From assembly GCA_003455715.1 (NCBI GenBank), contig DMQJ01000226.1:1881-24381 (forward strand): 22,501 nt of DNA, read 5' to 3'. The notes under the pieces were generated by a model. It saw nothing but the letters and a program-made list of their open reading frames with translations. It ran no database searches and was not told the origin of the DNA. The stretch comes from Acidimicrobiaceae bacterium. GTDB taxonomy: Bacteria; Actinomycetota; Acidimicrobiia; Acidimicrobiales; Ilumatobacteraceae. Positions 6,020 through 14,301 of this stretch are shown piece after piece (position 1 is the first letter of the stretch; each line of letters opens with the position of its first letter). A program made the translations under genes and the position numbers.

Positions 6020-8365
6020 TCAGGTGAGAACGCTCTTCAGCGCAGCATCGACGTAGGGCGACAGGAACACGGCTGCGGTCGCGGTGATGTGGCTGTTGTC
6101 GCGATACATCAACACGTTGCCGACGATGACGGGGCACGCGGTGTCGGTGCACATCCAGTCGCTCGTGGGGATGAAGTCCGCGTCGTACTTCGCGGCAATG
6201 TCGCGCTCCACCCCAAGCCGCGACGGTCGCACGGCACCCTCGCGGCTGTTCATGCATCGCTGCACGTTCGACAGGTTGCCCGACACGCAGCTGGGCACAT
6301 CGTCGAGCGGTGTGGCCGAGTCGCCGAGCAACAGCAAGTTCGTGGTGAGCGGACGCACCTTGGCCACGGTGAGGTCGAGTCCCTCGCGCCACACGGTGTC
6401 GGGGTCGCGGCCCGCTGCTGCGCCCACCTGCTTGTAGCGGTAGGCCGACATCACCACCAGCTCGGGCTGCAGTTGACCGATCTGTTCGATCACCCGCTCG
6501 CGCCATCGGTTGCAGTCGGTGCCATTCGGGTCGCGTTCGGTAGGGATCTCGGCGGTGGGGCACGCCTTCTTCACGTGGATGATGAGGCGCCACCCGTTGT
6601 TGACCGCCACCTGATGCATCGCGGGCATCCACTGCGCAGCGTGGCTGTCGCCGAACAGCACGATGGTGACGCTGCCGTTGGCGTCGCCGTAGATGCAGTT
6701 CTTCGGCTGGTTGTCGCCCACCTCCACGATGCACCCGTTGTCGTACACCTGCGGCAGGTCGTTGCGGCTGTTGCCGAGGCTCGGGTTGAGGTTGCTGGGC
6801 ACAGCGGTGACGGCCACACCGGCCTCCAACACCGAGCGGTTGGCGGCCACCAGCGCCGCCAGTTCGGGCGGGTTGTCCTTCGACGCATCGGCCACGGGGG
6901 CAGGCTCGGTGGTGGTTGTGGTGGACGGCAAGGTCGTCGTGCTTGCGCTGTTCGGATCGAGTGCCGTAGTGGACGGCGCAAGCACCGTCGTGGAGGGGGC
7001 GACAGTGGCCAAGGTGACCTCCGCCGCGTCGCCAGCTGCCGACTCGGGCGGTGGGTTGTTGAGCAGCAGCGCCGCCCCACCCAGGCTGATGAGTGCCACC
7101 CAGGCACCCATCGCCAGCGATCGAGCAGGGCTGGCCGACAACACGCTGGAGAACCGCACCGGGTTCTCCACCAGGTGGTAGCTCGCCGCCGCGACCACCA
7201 CCGAGGCTGCAAGCACTGCGAGCCGTGTACCGACCGGCAGACCTTCGATGAGACGCCCCTCACCCCACTGCTGTCCTGCCAACACGAGCAAGGGAAAGTG
7301 CCAGAGATAGATCGCGTACGACCGAGCACCCACCCACTGGAACGGCCGCAACTTCAACACCATCGCCGGCCCACCGGGCGCCGCAATCGTGCCGGCGTGG
7401 ATGATGAGCACGGTGGCCAGTACCGGGATGATGGTGACCCAGCCGGGGAACAGTGGCGTGGCTGTGTCTCGATACACCACTGACATCGCCAGAACCGCAC
7501 CGGCGCCAACCCATGCCAACGCCGCGGCGGCCTGTCCACGCAGCCACGGGAGGCGCCCTGCCGCCAGCGCCAGGAGCGCGCCGGCCATCAGTTCCCACGC
7601 ACGTGCGGGCAGCATGAAGAATGCCCACTTCGGCCACCGGCCATCCCCGTACGTGGCCCACACGCCCCAGGTGAACGATGCAACCAGCACCGCGCCCATG
7701 AAGAGGCCAAGTACATCCCTCGTCACCCTGGCCCGCGCCACCAGCAGCAACAGCAGCGCCGGCCACACCATGTAGAACTGCTCTTCCACGGCGAGCGACC
7801 AGAAGTGCAGCAGCGGCGACTCCGGTAAGCCATCCGCGAGATAGTCAACACCGACGTCCCAGAATCGAATGTTGGCCACGAACAGGCCCGCGGCAGTCGC
7901 GTCGTGTGCCAGGTCGCGCTGGGTGAGCCCGTCGAGCACCACCCGTCCAGCCACCAGGGTGAAGAGCAGCACGAGGCCCGACGCAGGCAACAACCGTCGG
8001 GCGCGCCGAGCCCAGAAGTTGGAGAGCGACACGGTGCCGGTGGTGGAGAGTTCGCGTAGCAGCAGCGACGTGATGAGGAAACCCGACAGCACGAAGAACA
8101 CGTCGACGCCGATGAGGCCACCGCTGAGCAGGTCGAACTTGGCGTGGTAGAAGAGCACGATCAACACCGCAACCGCGCGCAAGCCCTCGATGTCGGGGCG
8201 GAACGCGCCCGCGGACTGGTAGCCATGTACCGCCGGAGGGGCACCCGTGGGCACCCGGCGAGGCTGCGGGTCGTTGCCGGTTTCGTGCCGCGACCAGTCG
8301 GGCTTCTTCACCCACCACAGGGCGAACAGGGCGGTGAACACCACTCCTGCCAGCACAGTCTCCAC
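6020..8365 (-). CDS. Acyltransferase-3 / SGNH fusion, cell-envelope O-acyltransferase (OafA-like)
   Basis: A 781-residue integral membrane protein. The acyltransferase-3 domain (about 54-435) starts with FRPDIEGLRAVAVLIVLFYH (55-74), whose His74 is the family's conserved catalytic His, and includes GVDVFFVLSGFLIT, FWSLAVEEQFYMVWP and YAIYLWHFPL. A Thr/Ser/Pro-rich linker (about 451-492) leads to a C-terminal SGNH domain with nucleophile motif FGDSH (Ser574) and DNSH (756-759) carrying the Asp and His. Such fusions move acyl groups across the membrane and onto sugars of surface polysaccharides. An extra N-terminal helix (about 3-19) precedes the domain. GTG 8365 is chosen since upstream codons would enter the divergent peptidase gene and a TAGCCT box ends 8 nt before it. 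The polysaccharide target is unknown. Confidence 0.88.
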   Translation of the reverse strand: METVLAGVVFTALFALWWVKKPDWSRHETGNDPQPRRVPTGAPPAVHGYQSAGAFRPDIEGLRAVAVLIVLFYHAKFDLLSGGLIGVDVFFVLSGFLITSLLLRELSTTGTVSLSNFWARRARRLLPASGLVLLFTLVAGRVVLDGLTQRDLAHDATAAGLFVANIRFWDVGVDYLADGLPESPLLHFWSLAVEEQFYMVWPALLLLLVARARVTRDVLGLFMGAVLVASFTWGVWATYGDGRWPKWAFFMLPARAWELMAGALLALAAGRLPWLRGQAAAALAWVGAGAVLAMSVVYRDTATPLFPGWVTIIPVLATVLIIHAGTIAAPGGPAMVLKLRPFQWVGARSYAIYLWHFPLLVLAGQQWGEGRLIEGLPVGTRLAVLAASVVVAAASYHLVENPVRFSSVLSASPARSLAMGAWVALISLGGAALLLNNPPPESAAGDAAEVTLATVAPSTTVLAPSTTALDPNSASTTTLPSTTTTTEPAPVADASKDNPPELAALVAANRSVLEAGVAVTAVPSNLNPSLGNSRNDLPQVYDNGCIVEVGDNQPKNCIYGDANGSVTIVLFGDSHAAQWMPAMHQVAVNNGWRLIIHVKKACPTAEIPTERDPNGTDCNRWRERVIEQIGQLQPELVVMSAYRYKQVGAAAGRDPDTVWREGLDLTVAKVRPLTTNLLLLGDSATPLDDVPSCVSGNLSNVQRCMNSREGAVRPSRLGVERDIAAKYDADFIPTSDWMCTDTACPVIVGNVLMYRDNSHITATAAVFLSPYVDAALKSVLT

Positions 8366-8373
8366 GGGCGGCG

Positions 8374-8379
8374 AGGCTA
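8374..8379 (-). promoter_or_regulatory. -10 box of the acyltransferase gene
   Basis: Minus-strand TAGCCT, 8 nt before GTG 8365. It shares a 38-bp intergenic space with the -10 box of the divergent peptidase. Confidence 0.42.
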
Positions 8380-8391
8380 GTGCCCGCGCGG

Positions 8392-8397
8392 TACCGT
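8392..8397 (+). promoter_or_regulatory. -10 box of the S9 peptidase gene (leaderless)
   Basis: TACCGT is followed by 6 nt and ATG 8404. No recognisable -35 box. Confidence 0.42.
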
Positions 8398-8403
8398 CGA
8401 GAC

Positions 8404-10314
8404 ATGCGAACCCCCGCCGCTTACGGCACCTGGCCCTCCCCCATCCCTGCGTCACTGCTGGTGCAGGCGGCTGTGCGCCTCGGCGACGTGCAACCCGACG
8501 GCGATGCACTGGTGTGGCTGGAGGGTCGGCCCGCCGAAGGCGGCCGCTACCAGCTAGTGCGGCGCACCGCCGACGGAACCCTGGTCGATCTGCTCCCGGA
8601 CGGGTTCGGCGCCCGCACCAGGGTGCACGAATACGGCGGCGGTTCGTTCTGGCTGCACGACGGCACTGTGTTCTTCACCAACTGGGCCGACCAGCGGCTC
8701 TACCGATTGGCGCCCGGCGGGCAACCGCAGGCGATCACCCCAGAACCTGCGACGCCACACGCGCTCCGGTACGCCGACGGCGTGTTGTCGGCCGATGGTC
8801 GGTGGGTGGTGTGCGTGCGCGAACGCCACGACGGCGAGCAGGCCATCGAGGTGGTCAACGACATCGTTGCCGTGCCCAGCGACGGCATCGGCCCCGAAGT
8901 GGTGCTGGTGCACGGCCGCGACTTCGTGTCGAGCCCACGGTTGTCGCCCGACGGCGCCACCTTGGTGTGGGTGGCTTGGGATCACCCCAACATGCCGTGG
9001 GACGACACCGAACTGTGGTCGGCGCAGCTGTCGTGGAGCCACAGCGGTCCGCAGTTGTCGGCAGGTCACCGCCTGGCTGGCCGGCCGGGCGAGTCGGTGA
9101 TGCAGCCGGTGTGGTCGCCCGATGGCTCGCTCTACGTCATCTCCGACCGCAGCAACTGGTGGCACGTGTACCGCGTCGAGGGCACCGACCAGCTCACCGC
9201 CATCGACCTCCGCGACACCGAGGTGGGCGGGCCAGCATGGGTGTTTGGGGAACGCGACGTGGTGGCCGGCGCGGACGGACAGTTGGTGTGGGTGGAGAGC
9301 GCCGCCGACGGTGTCGACCTGGTGGTCGCCCACGGCGACGGTGCAGCGGTGCGCCACCACTTGCCGTTCGTCGGCCTGCATCGGTTGAGCCTTGTCGACG
9401 AGGCTGTGGTGGGCGTGGCCGATTGGGCGACCAAAGAAGCCGAGATCGTCCGGGTACCACTTGCCGACCCAACGTCGTTCCAGGTCATCCGCGCCGCACG
9501 CGATCTGGGTCTCGACCCAGCGGGTCTGTCGGTTGGCCGACCGGTGAGCTACCCCTCGACGAACGGCCGCACGGCTCACGCACGCTTCTACCCTCCGACC
9601 AGTGCGACCCACGAGGGCCTGCCTGGTGAGACCCCGCCGCTACTGGTCACCATCCACAGCGGTCCCACCGCTGCCGCACACCACGGGTTCAAGCTGCAGA
9701 CGCAGTTCTGGACGAGTCGCGGGTTCGCCGTGGTCGATGTCGACTACGGCGGCTCCACGGGCTACGGCCGCGCGTACCGGAAGGAACTGGAGGGCCAGTG
9801 GGGCGTCGTCGACGTCGACGACTGCTGCGCGGCGTCCACGTGGCTGGCTGCGCAAGGGTTGGCCGACCCGCAGCGCCTGGCCATCACCGGCGGCAGCGCC
9901 GGTGGCTTCACCACGTTGGCCGCGCTGGCCACTCGCACCGTGTTCGCGGTCGGGGCGTCGTACTACGGCGTGGCCGACCTGGGTGCGCTCGCCGCCGACA
10001 CCCACAAGTTCGAGAGCCGCTATCTCGACCGCCTCGTGGGGCCGTGGCCCGACACCACTGGCGTCTACCGCGAGCGGTCACCACTGTCGCATGTCGACGG
10101 CTTCGACCGGCCGCTCATCGTGTTCCAGGGGTTGGAGGACGCCATCGTGCCGCCCAACCAGTCGCAGATGATCGTCGACGCGTTGGCAGCGAAAGGCGTG
10201 CGGCACGAGTACCACACGTACGAAGGCGAGCAGCACGGCTTCCGCAAGGCCGACACCATCGTGCACTCGCTGGAAGCCGAGCTGGCCTTCTATCGGTCGG
10301 TGTTCAACGCGTGA
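8404..10314 (+). CDS. S9-family (prolyl oligopeptidase-like) serine peptidase
   Basis: A 636-residue protein with an N-terminal beta-propeller (about 20-370, with repeated WSPDG-type turns such as RLSPDGATLVWV and VWSPDGSLYVIS) and a C-terminal alpha/beta-hydrolase catalytic domain (about 390-636). The catalytic triad is Ser498 in GGSAGG (496-501), Asp579 in GLEDAIVP and His611 in EGEQHGF. Family members cleave short peptides, often after proline or as acylaminoacyl/dipeptidyl peptidases. No signal peptide, so probably cytoplasmic. ATG 8404 is chosen over an upstream ATG (8380) because a TACCGT box ends 6 nt before it and the protein then starts MRTPAAYGTW as homologues do. It is divergent from the acyltransferase across 38 bp and convergent with the lipoprotein gene (3 bp between stops). 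Confidence 0.92.
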   Translation: MRTPAAYGTWPSPIPASLLVQAAVRLGDVQPDGDALVWLEGRPAEGGRYQLVRRTADGTLVDLLPDGFGARTRVHEYGGGSFWLHDGTVFFTNWADQRLYRLAPGGQPQAITPEPATPHALRYADGVLSADGRWVVCVRERHDGEQAIEVVNDIVAVPSDGIGPEVVLVHGRDFVSSPRLSPDGATLVWVAWDHPNMPWDDTELWSAQLSWSHSGPQLSAGHRLAGRPGESVMQPVWSPDGSLYVISDRSNWWHVYRVEGTDQLTAIDLRDTEVGGPAWVFGERDVVAGADGQLVWVESAADGVDLVVAHGDGAAVRHHLPFVGLHRLSLVDEAVVGVADWATKEAEIVRVPLADPTSFQVIRAARDLGLDPAGLSVGRPVSYPSTNGRTAHARFYPPTSATHEGLPGETPPLLVTIHSGPTAAAHHGFKLQTQFWTSRGFAVVDVDYGGSTGYGRAYRKELEGQWGVVDVDDCCAASTWLAAQGLADPQRLAITGGSAGGFTTLAALATRTVFAVGASYYGVADLGALAADTHKFESRYLDRLVGPWPDTTGVYRERSPLSHVDGFDRPLIVFQGLEDAIVPPNQSQMIVDALAAKGVRHEYHTYEGEQHGFRKADTIVHSLEAELAFYRSVFNA

Positions 10315-10317
10315 CGT

Positions 10318-11094
10318 TCATCCCTCGATCACTACGGGGATGGCGCTGAACTCACCGGGGTCGGTCTCCAACCCCACCGAGCCACGCACCAGCAGCACCA
10401 CGATGTCGCCAGGTGCTGCATCGGTGAGGTCGATCGCCTCGAGGTAGGGCTCGGCAGAGTCGAAGTTGCCGGCCATGAACACCTGCTGGTCGAGCAAGGT
10501 GTCGCTGCCTGCCACGAACGCTTCGAGCACGATGGTGGCCTCGAAGCCACGAGCCACGCCCTCTACGTTGATGGGGGCAGCGGGAACGGTGCTGCCGCTT
10601 TCGGGCACGCTGATGGTGGCGAACTCGTTGATCGAGGCGAGCACGAACCACCCGTTGTCGGGCCCGAGTTGACGCATCAGCAGCAAGCTGCGGAACACGG
10701 GTTCTCCGGTGCCGCCTTCAGGCGCCAACAGCACCTCGATCTCACCGCTGCGGCTGTCGCCCTGGCGGAACTCTCCGAGGGTGGCGGGCACCCCAAGTGC
10801 AACCGTTACAAAGTCGGCGGCAGCCTCTTCGGGGGTGGTGAACACCACGTCGGCCGCCGGCCAGATTGCCGGTTGTTCAAGACCTGCGGGCACCGTGGTG
10901 GCCGGTTCCGTGGTTGCCGGCACGGTGGTGCCAGGGTCGGTGACGACCGGCACGGTGGTGGCAGGCACAGTGGTGGACGGCTGGGTGGTGGACGGCTGGG
11001 TGGCGGTAGTGGACGTGCCGTCGCGATCGCTGCTGCATGCAGCAACGAGGCACAGCACGCCGAGGACACTCAGAACGCTTCGGTGCGATCTCAT
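10318..11094 (-). CDS. Secreted lipoprotein with Gmad2-like domain
   Basis: A 258-residue protein. It has a lipoprotein signal peptide (MRSHRSVLSVLGVLCLVAAC) with lipobox VAAC at Cys20, then a Thr/Pro-rich linker of TTVP-type repeats (about 27-70), a middle region, and a C-terminal domain (about 172-256: INVEGVARGFEATIVLEAFV ... FMAGN ... PGDIVVLLVRGS) that resembles Gmad2, an immunoglobulin-like domain first noted in spore-germination proteins and common in actinobacterial lipoproteins. ATG 11094 is supported by AAAGGAG 5 nt upstream; a much longer open frame continues upstream but overlaps the next gene out of frame. Role unknown; probably on the outer face of the membrane. Confidence 0.83.
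   Translation of the reverse strand: MRSHRSVLSVLGVLCLVAACSSDRDGTSTTATQPSTTQPSTTVPATTVPVVTDPGTTVPATTEPATTVPAGLEQPAIWPAADVVFTTPEEAAADFVTVALGVPATLGEFRQGDSRSGEIEVLLAPEGGTGEPVFRSLLLMRQLGPDNGWFVLASINEFATISVPESGSTVPAAPINVEGVARGFEATIVLEAFVAGSDTLLDQQVFMAGNFDSAEPYLEAIDLTDAAPGDIVVLLVRGSVGLETDPGEFSAIPVVIEG
10970..10999. repeat. 15-bp tandem duplication in the lipoprotein linker
   Basis: Two identical copies of GTGGTGGACGGCTGG (10970-10984, 10985-10999) encode part of the Thr/Pro linker on the minus strand; they sit in a longer run of degenerate GTGGTG-rich repeats (about 10890-11010). Confidence 0.85.
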
Positions 11095-11186
11095 GGTCGC
11101 TCCTTTCGCGGGCCGACGGCCCCTCACCATCATTGACGCGCCGACCGGTGGTGCAGCGCAAGGGTCGCCGGGCACGGGGCGGCGTG

Positions 11187-11819
11187 TCAGCCGCCCATCA
11201 GACGCGCCTTCTGCGCCGCGAATTCGGCGTCGGTGAGCGCGCCGCTGCGGTGCAACGCCGCCAACCGCTCGAGTTGGCCCACCACATCGCCGCCCGGCGC
11301 GCCCTGCGGAGCAGGCCCGGCCACCACGTTGGCAGCACCGACGTTGGTGGCACTGCCCACTCGACCATCTCCGTCGAGGTCCATCCCCGTGGCCATCTCC
11401 GCCTGCCGCAGCGCCTCGGCGGCCTGCTCCTGGGTGAACGCGCCATGGATCTGCACCGTTGGTTGCCCGGCGATGTGCACGCCGCCGAACTGCGGCGGCC
11501 CGCCCATGTTGCTCTGCTGGGCGAGCATCTCGGCCTGCATGCGCGCCTGGTCGCGCCAGTCGGGAATGCTCTTCACATCCACGTCGAAGCGCTCCGGGTT
11601 CGCCCGGTCGACCGTGCACGGCAGCATCATCCCCGGCTGCGGCCAGCGGGCGACACGGCAGATCTTGCGTTCCTCCACCGCGAAGGCGGCAATGCCCGGC
11701 GCTTCGATGACGAGGTTCATGCGGCACGTGCCACTGGTGGCGTTGTGCGGTGCAGCGGTGACCGACACCACTCGTGCCGTGCCGCCCACGGGATCTTTGA
11801 TGCGGTTGAACAAGCCCAT
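11187..11819 (-). CDS. SHOCT-domain protein of unknown function
   Basis: A 210-residue soluble-looking protein. The N-terminal half (about 1-92) starts MGLFNRIKDPVGGTARVVSV and contains a beta-rich region; the middle is Gln/Met-rich (AQQSNMGGPPQFGG) and includes an EF-hand-like DLDGDGRVG loop at about 147-155. A SHOCT helix pair closes the protein (about 179-208: VGQLERLAALHRSGALTDAE). I do not recognise the N-terminal domain. ATG 11819 has no clear Shine-Dalgarno sequence. It lies 92 bp upstream of the lipoprotein gene on the same strand and 73 bp downstream of the tRNA gene. Confidence 0.8.
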   Translation of the reverse strand: MGLFNRIKDPVGGTARVVSVTAAPHNATSGTCRMNLVIEAPGIAAFAVEERKICRVARWPQPGMMLPCTVDRANPERFDVDVKSIPDWRDQARMQAEMLAQQSNMGGPPQFGGVHIAGQPTVQIHGAFTQEQAAEALRQAEMATGMDLDGDGRVGSATNVGAANVVAGPAPQGAPGGDVVGQLERLAALHRSGALTDAEFAAQKARLMGG

Positions 11820-11866
11820 GGCTACATCGTTGCAGACGTCGCCTCACCGCAACGCCGAAACGCAAA

Positions 11867-11890
11867 TGGCCAGGGCGTTTGCCCTGGCCA
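11867..11890 (-). terminator. Intrinsic-terminator-like hairpin behind tRNA-Leu
   Basis: A perfect 10-bp stem (TGGCCAGGGC with GCCCTGGCCA) and 4-nt loop. On the minus strand it begins 2 nt after the CCA end of the tRNA and is followed by the T-rich stretch TTTGCGTTT, fitting termination of the secG/tRNA transcript. Confidence 0.75.
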
Positions 11891-11892
11891 AG

Positions 11893-11979
11893 TGGTGTCG
11901 GAGGGGGGACTTGAACCCCCACGAACTTACGTTCACTAGCCCCTCAAGCTAGCGCGTCTGCCTATTCCGCCACTCCGAC
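11893..11979 (-). tRNA. tRNA-Leu (anticodon GAG) with encoded CCA
   Basis: The reverse complement starts GTCGGAG and ends CTCCGAC + A + CCA, giving a full 7-bp acceptor stem and an encoded CCA end. The anticodon stem CTAGC/GCTAG closes the loop TTGAGGG, anticodon GAG, decoding CUC/CUU. A long variable arm (GTGAACGTAAGTTCGT region) marks a class II tRNA, and the T arm carries GTTCAAGTC. It lies 31 bp behind secG, the same arrangement as secG-leuU(GAG) in E. coli. Confidence 0.96.
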
Positions 11980-12010
11980 GTGGTGGGCTGTGAAGGTTAC
12001 CGCAGAGCGA

Positions 12011-12250
12011 TCAGCGGACCAACAGGAAACTCAGCGCAACCACCGTACCGATCCAGATGATGCCGGCCACGGTGGTGATGCGGGTGAGGTTGCGCTCGGC
12101 CGCGCTGCTGCCGAGTGCAGTGGTGCCCGCACCACCGAACATGTCGCTGAGGCCACCACCACGGCCGCTGTGCATGAGCACGCCCGCCACGGTGGCGAGC
12201 AGCGACAGCACATTGACAATGACGGTGAGATACATGACGACGTCGCGCAC
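12011..12250 (-). CDS. secG: Preprotein translocase subunit SecG
   Basis: A small (79-residue) protein with two membrane helices: about 6-27 (MYLTVIVNVLSLLATVAGVLM) and about 57-78 (VAGIIWIGTVVALSFLLV). The loop between them, HSGRGGGLSDMFGGAG, is the conserved SecG signature. SecG joins SecYE and assists protein export through the plasma membrane. The start is uncertain: GTG 12250 follows a TAGGAT box by 8 nt and would be leaderless; ATG 12235 gives a 74-residue form starting MYLTVIV; TTG 12259 is also in frame. The gene is 24 bp behind the importer ATPase gene and directly upstream of tRNA-Leu, so it may be co-transcribed with the tRNA. Confidence 0.92.
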   Translation of the reverse strand: MRDVVMYLTVIVNVLSLLATVAGVLMHSGRGGGLSDMFGGAGTTALGSSAAERNLTRITTVAGIIWIGTVVALSFLLVR

Positions 12251-12258
12251 GAGGAGCA

Positions 12259-12264
12259 ATCCTA
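12259..12264 (-). promoter_or_regulatory. -10 box of secG/tRNA-Leu
   Basis: Minus-strand TAGGAT, 8 nt before GTG 12250, in the short gap behind the importer ATPase gene. It would allow secG and the tRNA to be transcribed independently of the importer. Confidence 0.42.
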
Positions 12265-12274
12265 CCGTTGGAGG

Positions 12275-13324
12275 TCAGCGACCGGCACTCAACGAAACGG
12301 GAACCTCGGCCAACTCGGGGAAGTGGCAGGCGACCATGTGGCCACCGCCACGATCCTCAAGTGCCGGGGCCTCGCTCGCGCAGATGTCTTTGGCGTAGTT
12401 GCAGCGGGTGCGGAACCGACAACCGCTCGGCGGGTCGATGGGGCTGGGCGGATCGCCCTGCAACATGATCCGCTCCCGGTGCCGTTCGGTTTCGGGATCG
12501 GGGTGCGGAACCGCCGACAACAGGGCCTGCGTGTAGGGGTGCCCTGGCGCTGTGTACAGCTGTTCGGCGGGGCCGATCTCCATCAACTTGCCGAGGTACA
12601 TCACGGCCACCACATCGCTGATGTGGCGCACCACCGACAGGTCGTGGGCGATGAACAGGTAGCTCAGGCCGAGCTTGTCTTGCAGCTCTTCGAGCAGGTT
12701 CACCACGCCGGCCTGGATGCTCACGTCGAGCGCCGACACGGGCTCGTCGAGCACGATGAACTCGGGGTTCAGCGCCAACGCGCGGGCAATACCGATGCGC
12801 TGGCGTTGGCCGCCAGAGAACTCGTGCGGGAAGCGGCGAGCGTGATCGGGAGCCAGGCCCACGAGGTCGAGCAGTTCGGCCACACGGTCGGCGTGATTTC
12901 CGTCGACCTTCTGAATACGCAGCGGTTCGCTGATGGCGTTGCCCACGGTGAGGCGAGGGTCGAGCGACGCTTGCGGGTCTTGAAAGACGATCTGCATGTT
13001 GCGGCGCAGCTTGCGCATTTGCTCGCGGGGCAGGCGGGTGATTTCCTGGCCGTGAAACCGCACCGAGCCTGAGGTGGGCTCCACGAGGCGCAGCACCGAT
13101 CGGCCGACGGTGGTCTTGCCGCTGCCGCTCTCGCCGACCAACCCGAGTGTCTGGCCGGGCTGAATGGAGAACGACACGCCCGACACGGCTTGCACCCGGG
13201 CCTTGGTGCGCCGCAGCCCCTGAGTGCCCGTGACGATGAACTCCTTCACGAGGTCGTTGACCTCGAGTACAGGAACCGATGCGCCCGCCGGGGCCGGAGC
13301 GACGGATGACGTGAGGTCGGTCAT
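12275..13324 (-). CDS. Peptide-type ABC importer ATPase (OppF/DppF-like)
   Basis: A 349-residue ATPase. It has Walker A GESGSGKT (64-71), Q-loop QDPQAS (115-120), signature FSGGQRQR (169-176), Walker [13 protein letters not shown] (189-200) and switch His in AHDLS (226-230). The C-terminal oligopeptide/dipeptide extension carries four Cys (302, 308, 315, 333), positions that bind an iron-sulfur cluster in characterised peptide importers. ATG 13324 overlaps the stop of the upstream ATPase gene by 4 bp (ATGA), which rules out the longer in-frame start at 13366. It pairs with the other ATPase to power the two permeases. Last gene of the importer operon. Confidence 0.94.
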   Translation of the reverse strand: MTDLTSSVAPAPAGASVPVLEVNDLVKEFIVTGTQGLRRTKARVQAVSGVSFSIQPGQTLGLVGESGSGKTTVGRSVLRLVEPTSGSVRFHGQEITRLPREQMRKLRRNMQIVFQDPQASLDPRLTVGNAISEPLRIQKVDGNHADRVAELLDLVGLAPDHARRFPHEFSGGQRQRIGIARALALNPEFIVLDEPVSALDVSIQAGVVNLLEELQDKLGLSYLFIAHDLSVVRHISDVVAVMYLGKLMEIGPAEQLYTAPGHPYTQALLSAVPHPDPETERHRERIMLQGDPPSPIDPPSGCRFRTRCNYAKDICASEAPALEDRGGGHMVACHFPELAEVPVSLSAGR

Positions 13325-14301
13325 ACTTCCACCCTCGAGAGGTCGATGTCGGCGATGCGCACGCAAGCAGTTTCGGAGTTCCCGAAGGGCACCAACTCCG
13401 GCAGATGCTCAGAGCACAGGTTCGTGGCGTACTTGCAACGTGCCGCGAAACCGCACCCAGGAGGCGGCTGCAGCATGTTGGGCGGGCTGCCCATGATGGG
13501 CTGGAGCACGCTCTGCCCGGGCCGCGGCAGAGAGTCGAGCAGACCTTGCGTGTAGGGGTGCGTCGGTGACGCAAACAGGTCGTCGACTTTTGCACGCTCG
13601 ACCGCACGGCCGGCGTACATCACCTGCACTCGGTCTGCCACGCGGGCAATGACGCCAAGGTCGTGGGTGATCATCACCACGGCCTTGTTCAGTTCGCGTT
13701 GAATGCGCTGGAACACTTCGAGAATCTGAGCCTGCACGGTCACGTCGAGTGCCGTGGTGGGCTCGTCGGCGATGAGTACATCGGGGCTGTTGGCGAGTGC
13801 CATGGCGATCATCGCTCGCTGGCGCATACCGCCGCTGAACTCGTGCGGATACTGCTCGGCACGTGCCTTCGGTTGCGGAATGCCCACCGTGTTGAGCAAG
13901 TCAACGGCGCGCTCCCAGGCATCCTTCTTGGCGACGTCCTCATGCGACTGGATCATCTCGACGATCTGGTTACCCACGCGATAGACGGGGTTCAGCGCCG
14001 ACAGCGGGTCTTGGAAGATCATCGCGACCTGCTTGCCGCGCACGGTCCGCATCACCTTGTTGGGTGCACCCACCATCTCGATGCCGTTGACGGTGGCCGA
14101 GCCGCTGATGTGCGCCGTCGACGGCAGCAGACCGAGCAGACCCAGAAAGGTCACCGATTTGCCGGAGCCAGACTCGCCGACCACTCCCACCATCTCGCCG
14201 GGATGCACGTCGAGGTCGACACCACGGACGGCCTGCACCACCCCGTTGGGTGTGTAAAAGGACACTCGGAAGTCGCGAAGCGACAGCAGCGGGGCGCTCA
14301 T
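13321..14301 (-). CDS. Peptide-type ABC importer ATPase (OppD/DppD-like)
   Basis: A 326-residue ATPase. It has Walker A GESGSGKS (42-49), Q-loop QDPLSALNP (97-105), signature FSGGMRQR (155-162), Walker [13 protein letters not shown] (175-186) and THDLG (212-216). The C-terminal extension again has four Cys (283, 289, 296, 313), as in iron-sulfur-containing peptide importer ATPases. It overlaps the upstream permease gene by 4 bp and the downstream ATPase gene by 4 bp. It works as a heterodimer with the next ATPase at the cytoplasmic face. Substrate class (peptides, nickel or other) is not decided by the ATPase. Confidence 0.94.
   Translation of the reverse strand: MSAPLLSLRDFRVSFYTPNGVVQAVRGVDLDVHPGEMVGVVGESGSGKSVTFLGLLGLLPSTAHISGSATVNGIEMVGAPNKVMRTVRGKQVAMIFQDPLSALNPVYRVGNQIVEMIQSHEDVAKKDAWERAVDLLNTVGIPQPKARAEQYPHEFSGGMRQRAMIAMALANSPDVLIADEPTTALDVTVQAQILEVFQRIQRELNKAVVMITHDLGVIARVADRVQVMYAGRAVERAKVDDLFASPTHPYTQGLLDSLPRPGQSVLQPIMGSPPNMLQPPPGCGFAARCKYATNLCSEHLPELVPFGNSETACVRIADIDLSRVEV

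Noticed and set aside
10890..11010. GTGGTG-rich repeats as a possible CRISPR or regulatory array
   Set aside because: They are irregular, without spacers, and encode the Thr/Pro linker of the lipoprotein.
11095..11922. In-frame upstream extension of the lipoprotein to 534 residues
   Set aside because: It overlaps the SHOCT gene on the same strand out of frame and would bury the signal peptide; ATG 11094 has AAAGGAG at the right distance.
12211..12221. CATTGACAATG near-palindrome as a second TetR operator
   Set aside because: It lies inside secG, has only 5-bp arms and differs from the 1543-1562 site.
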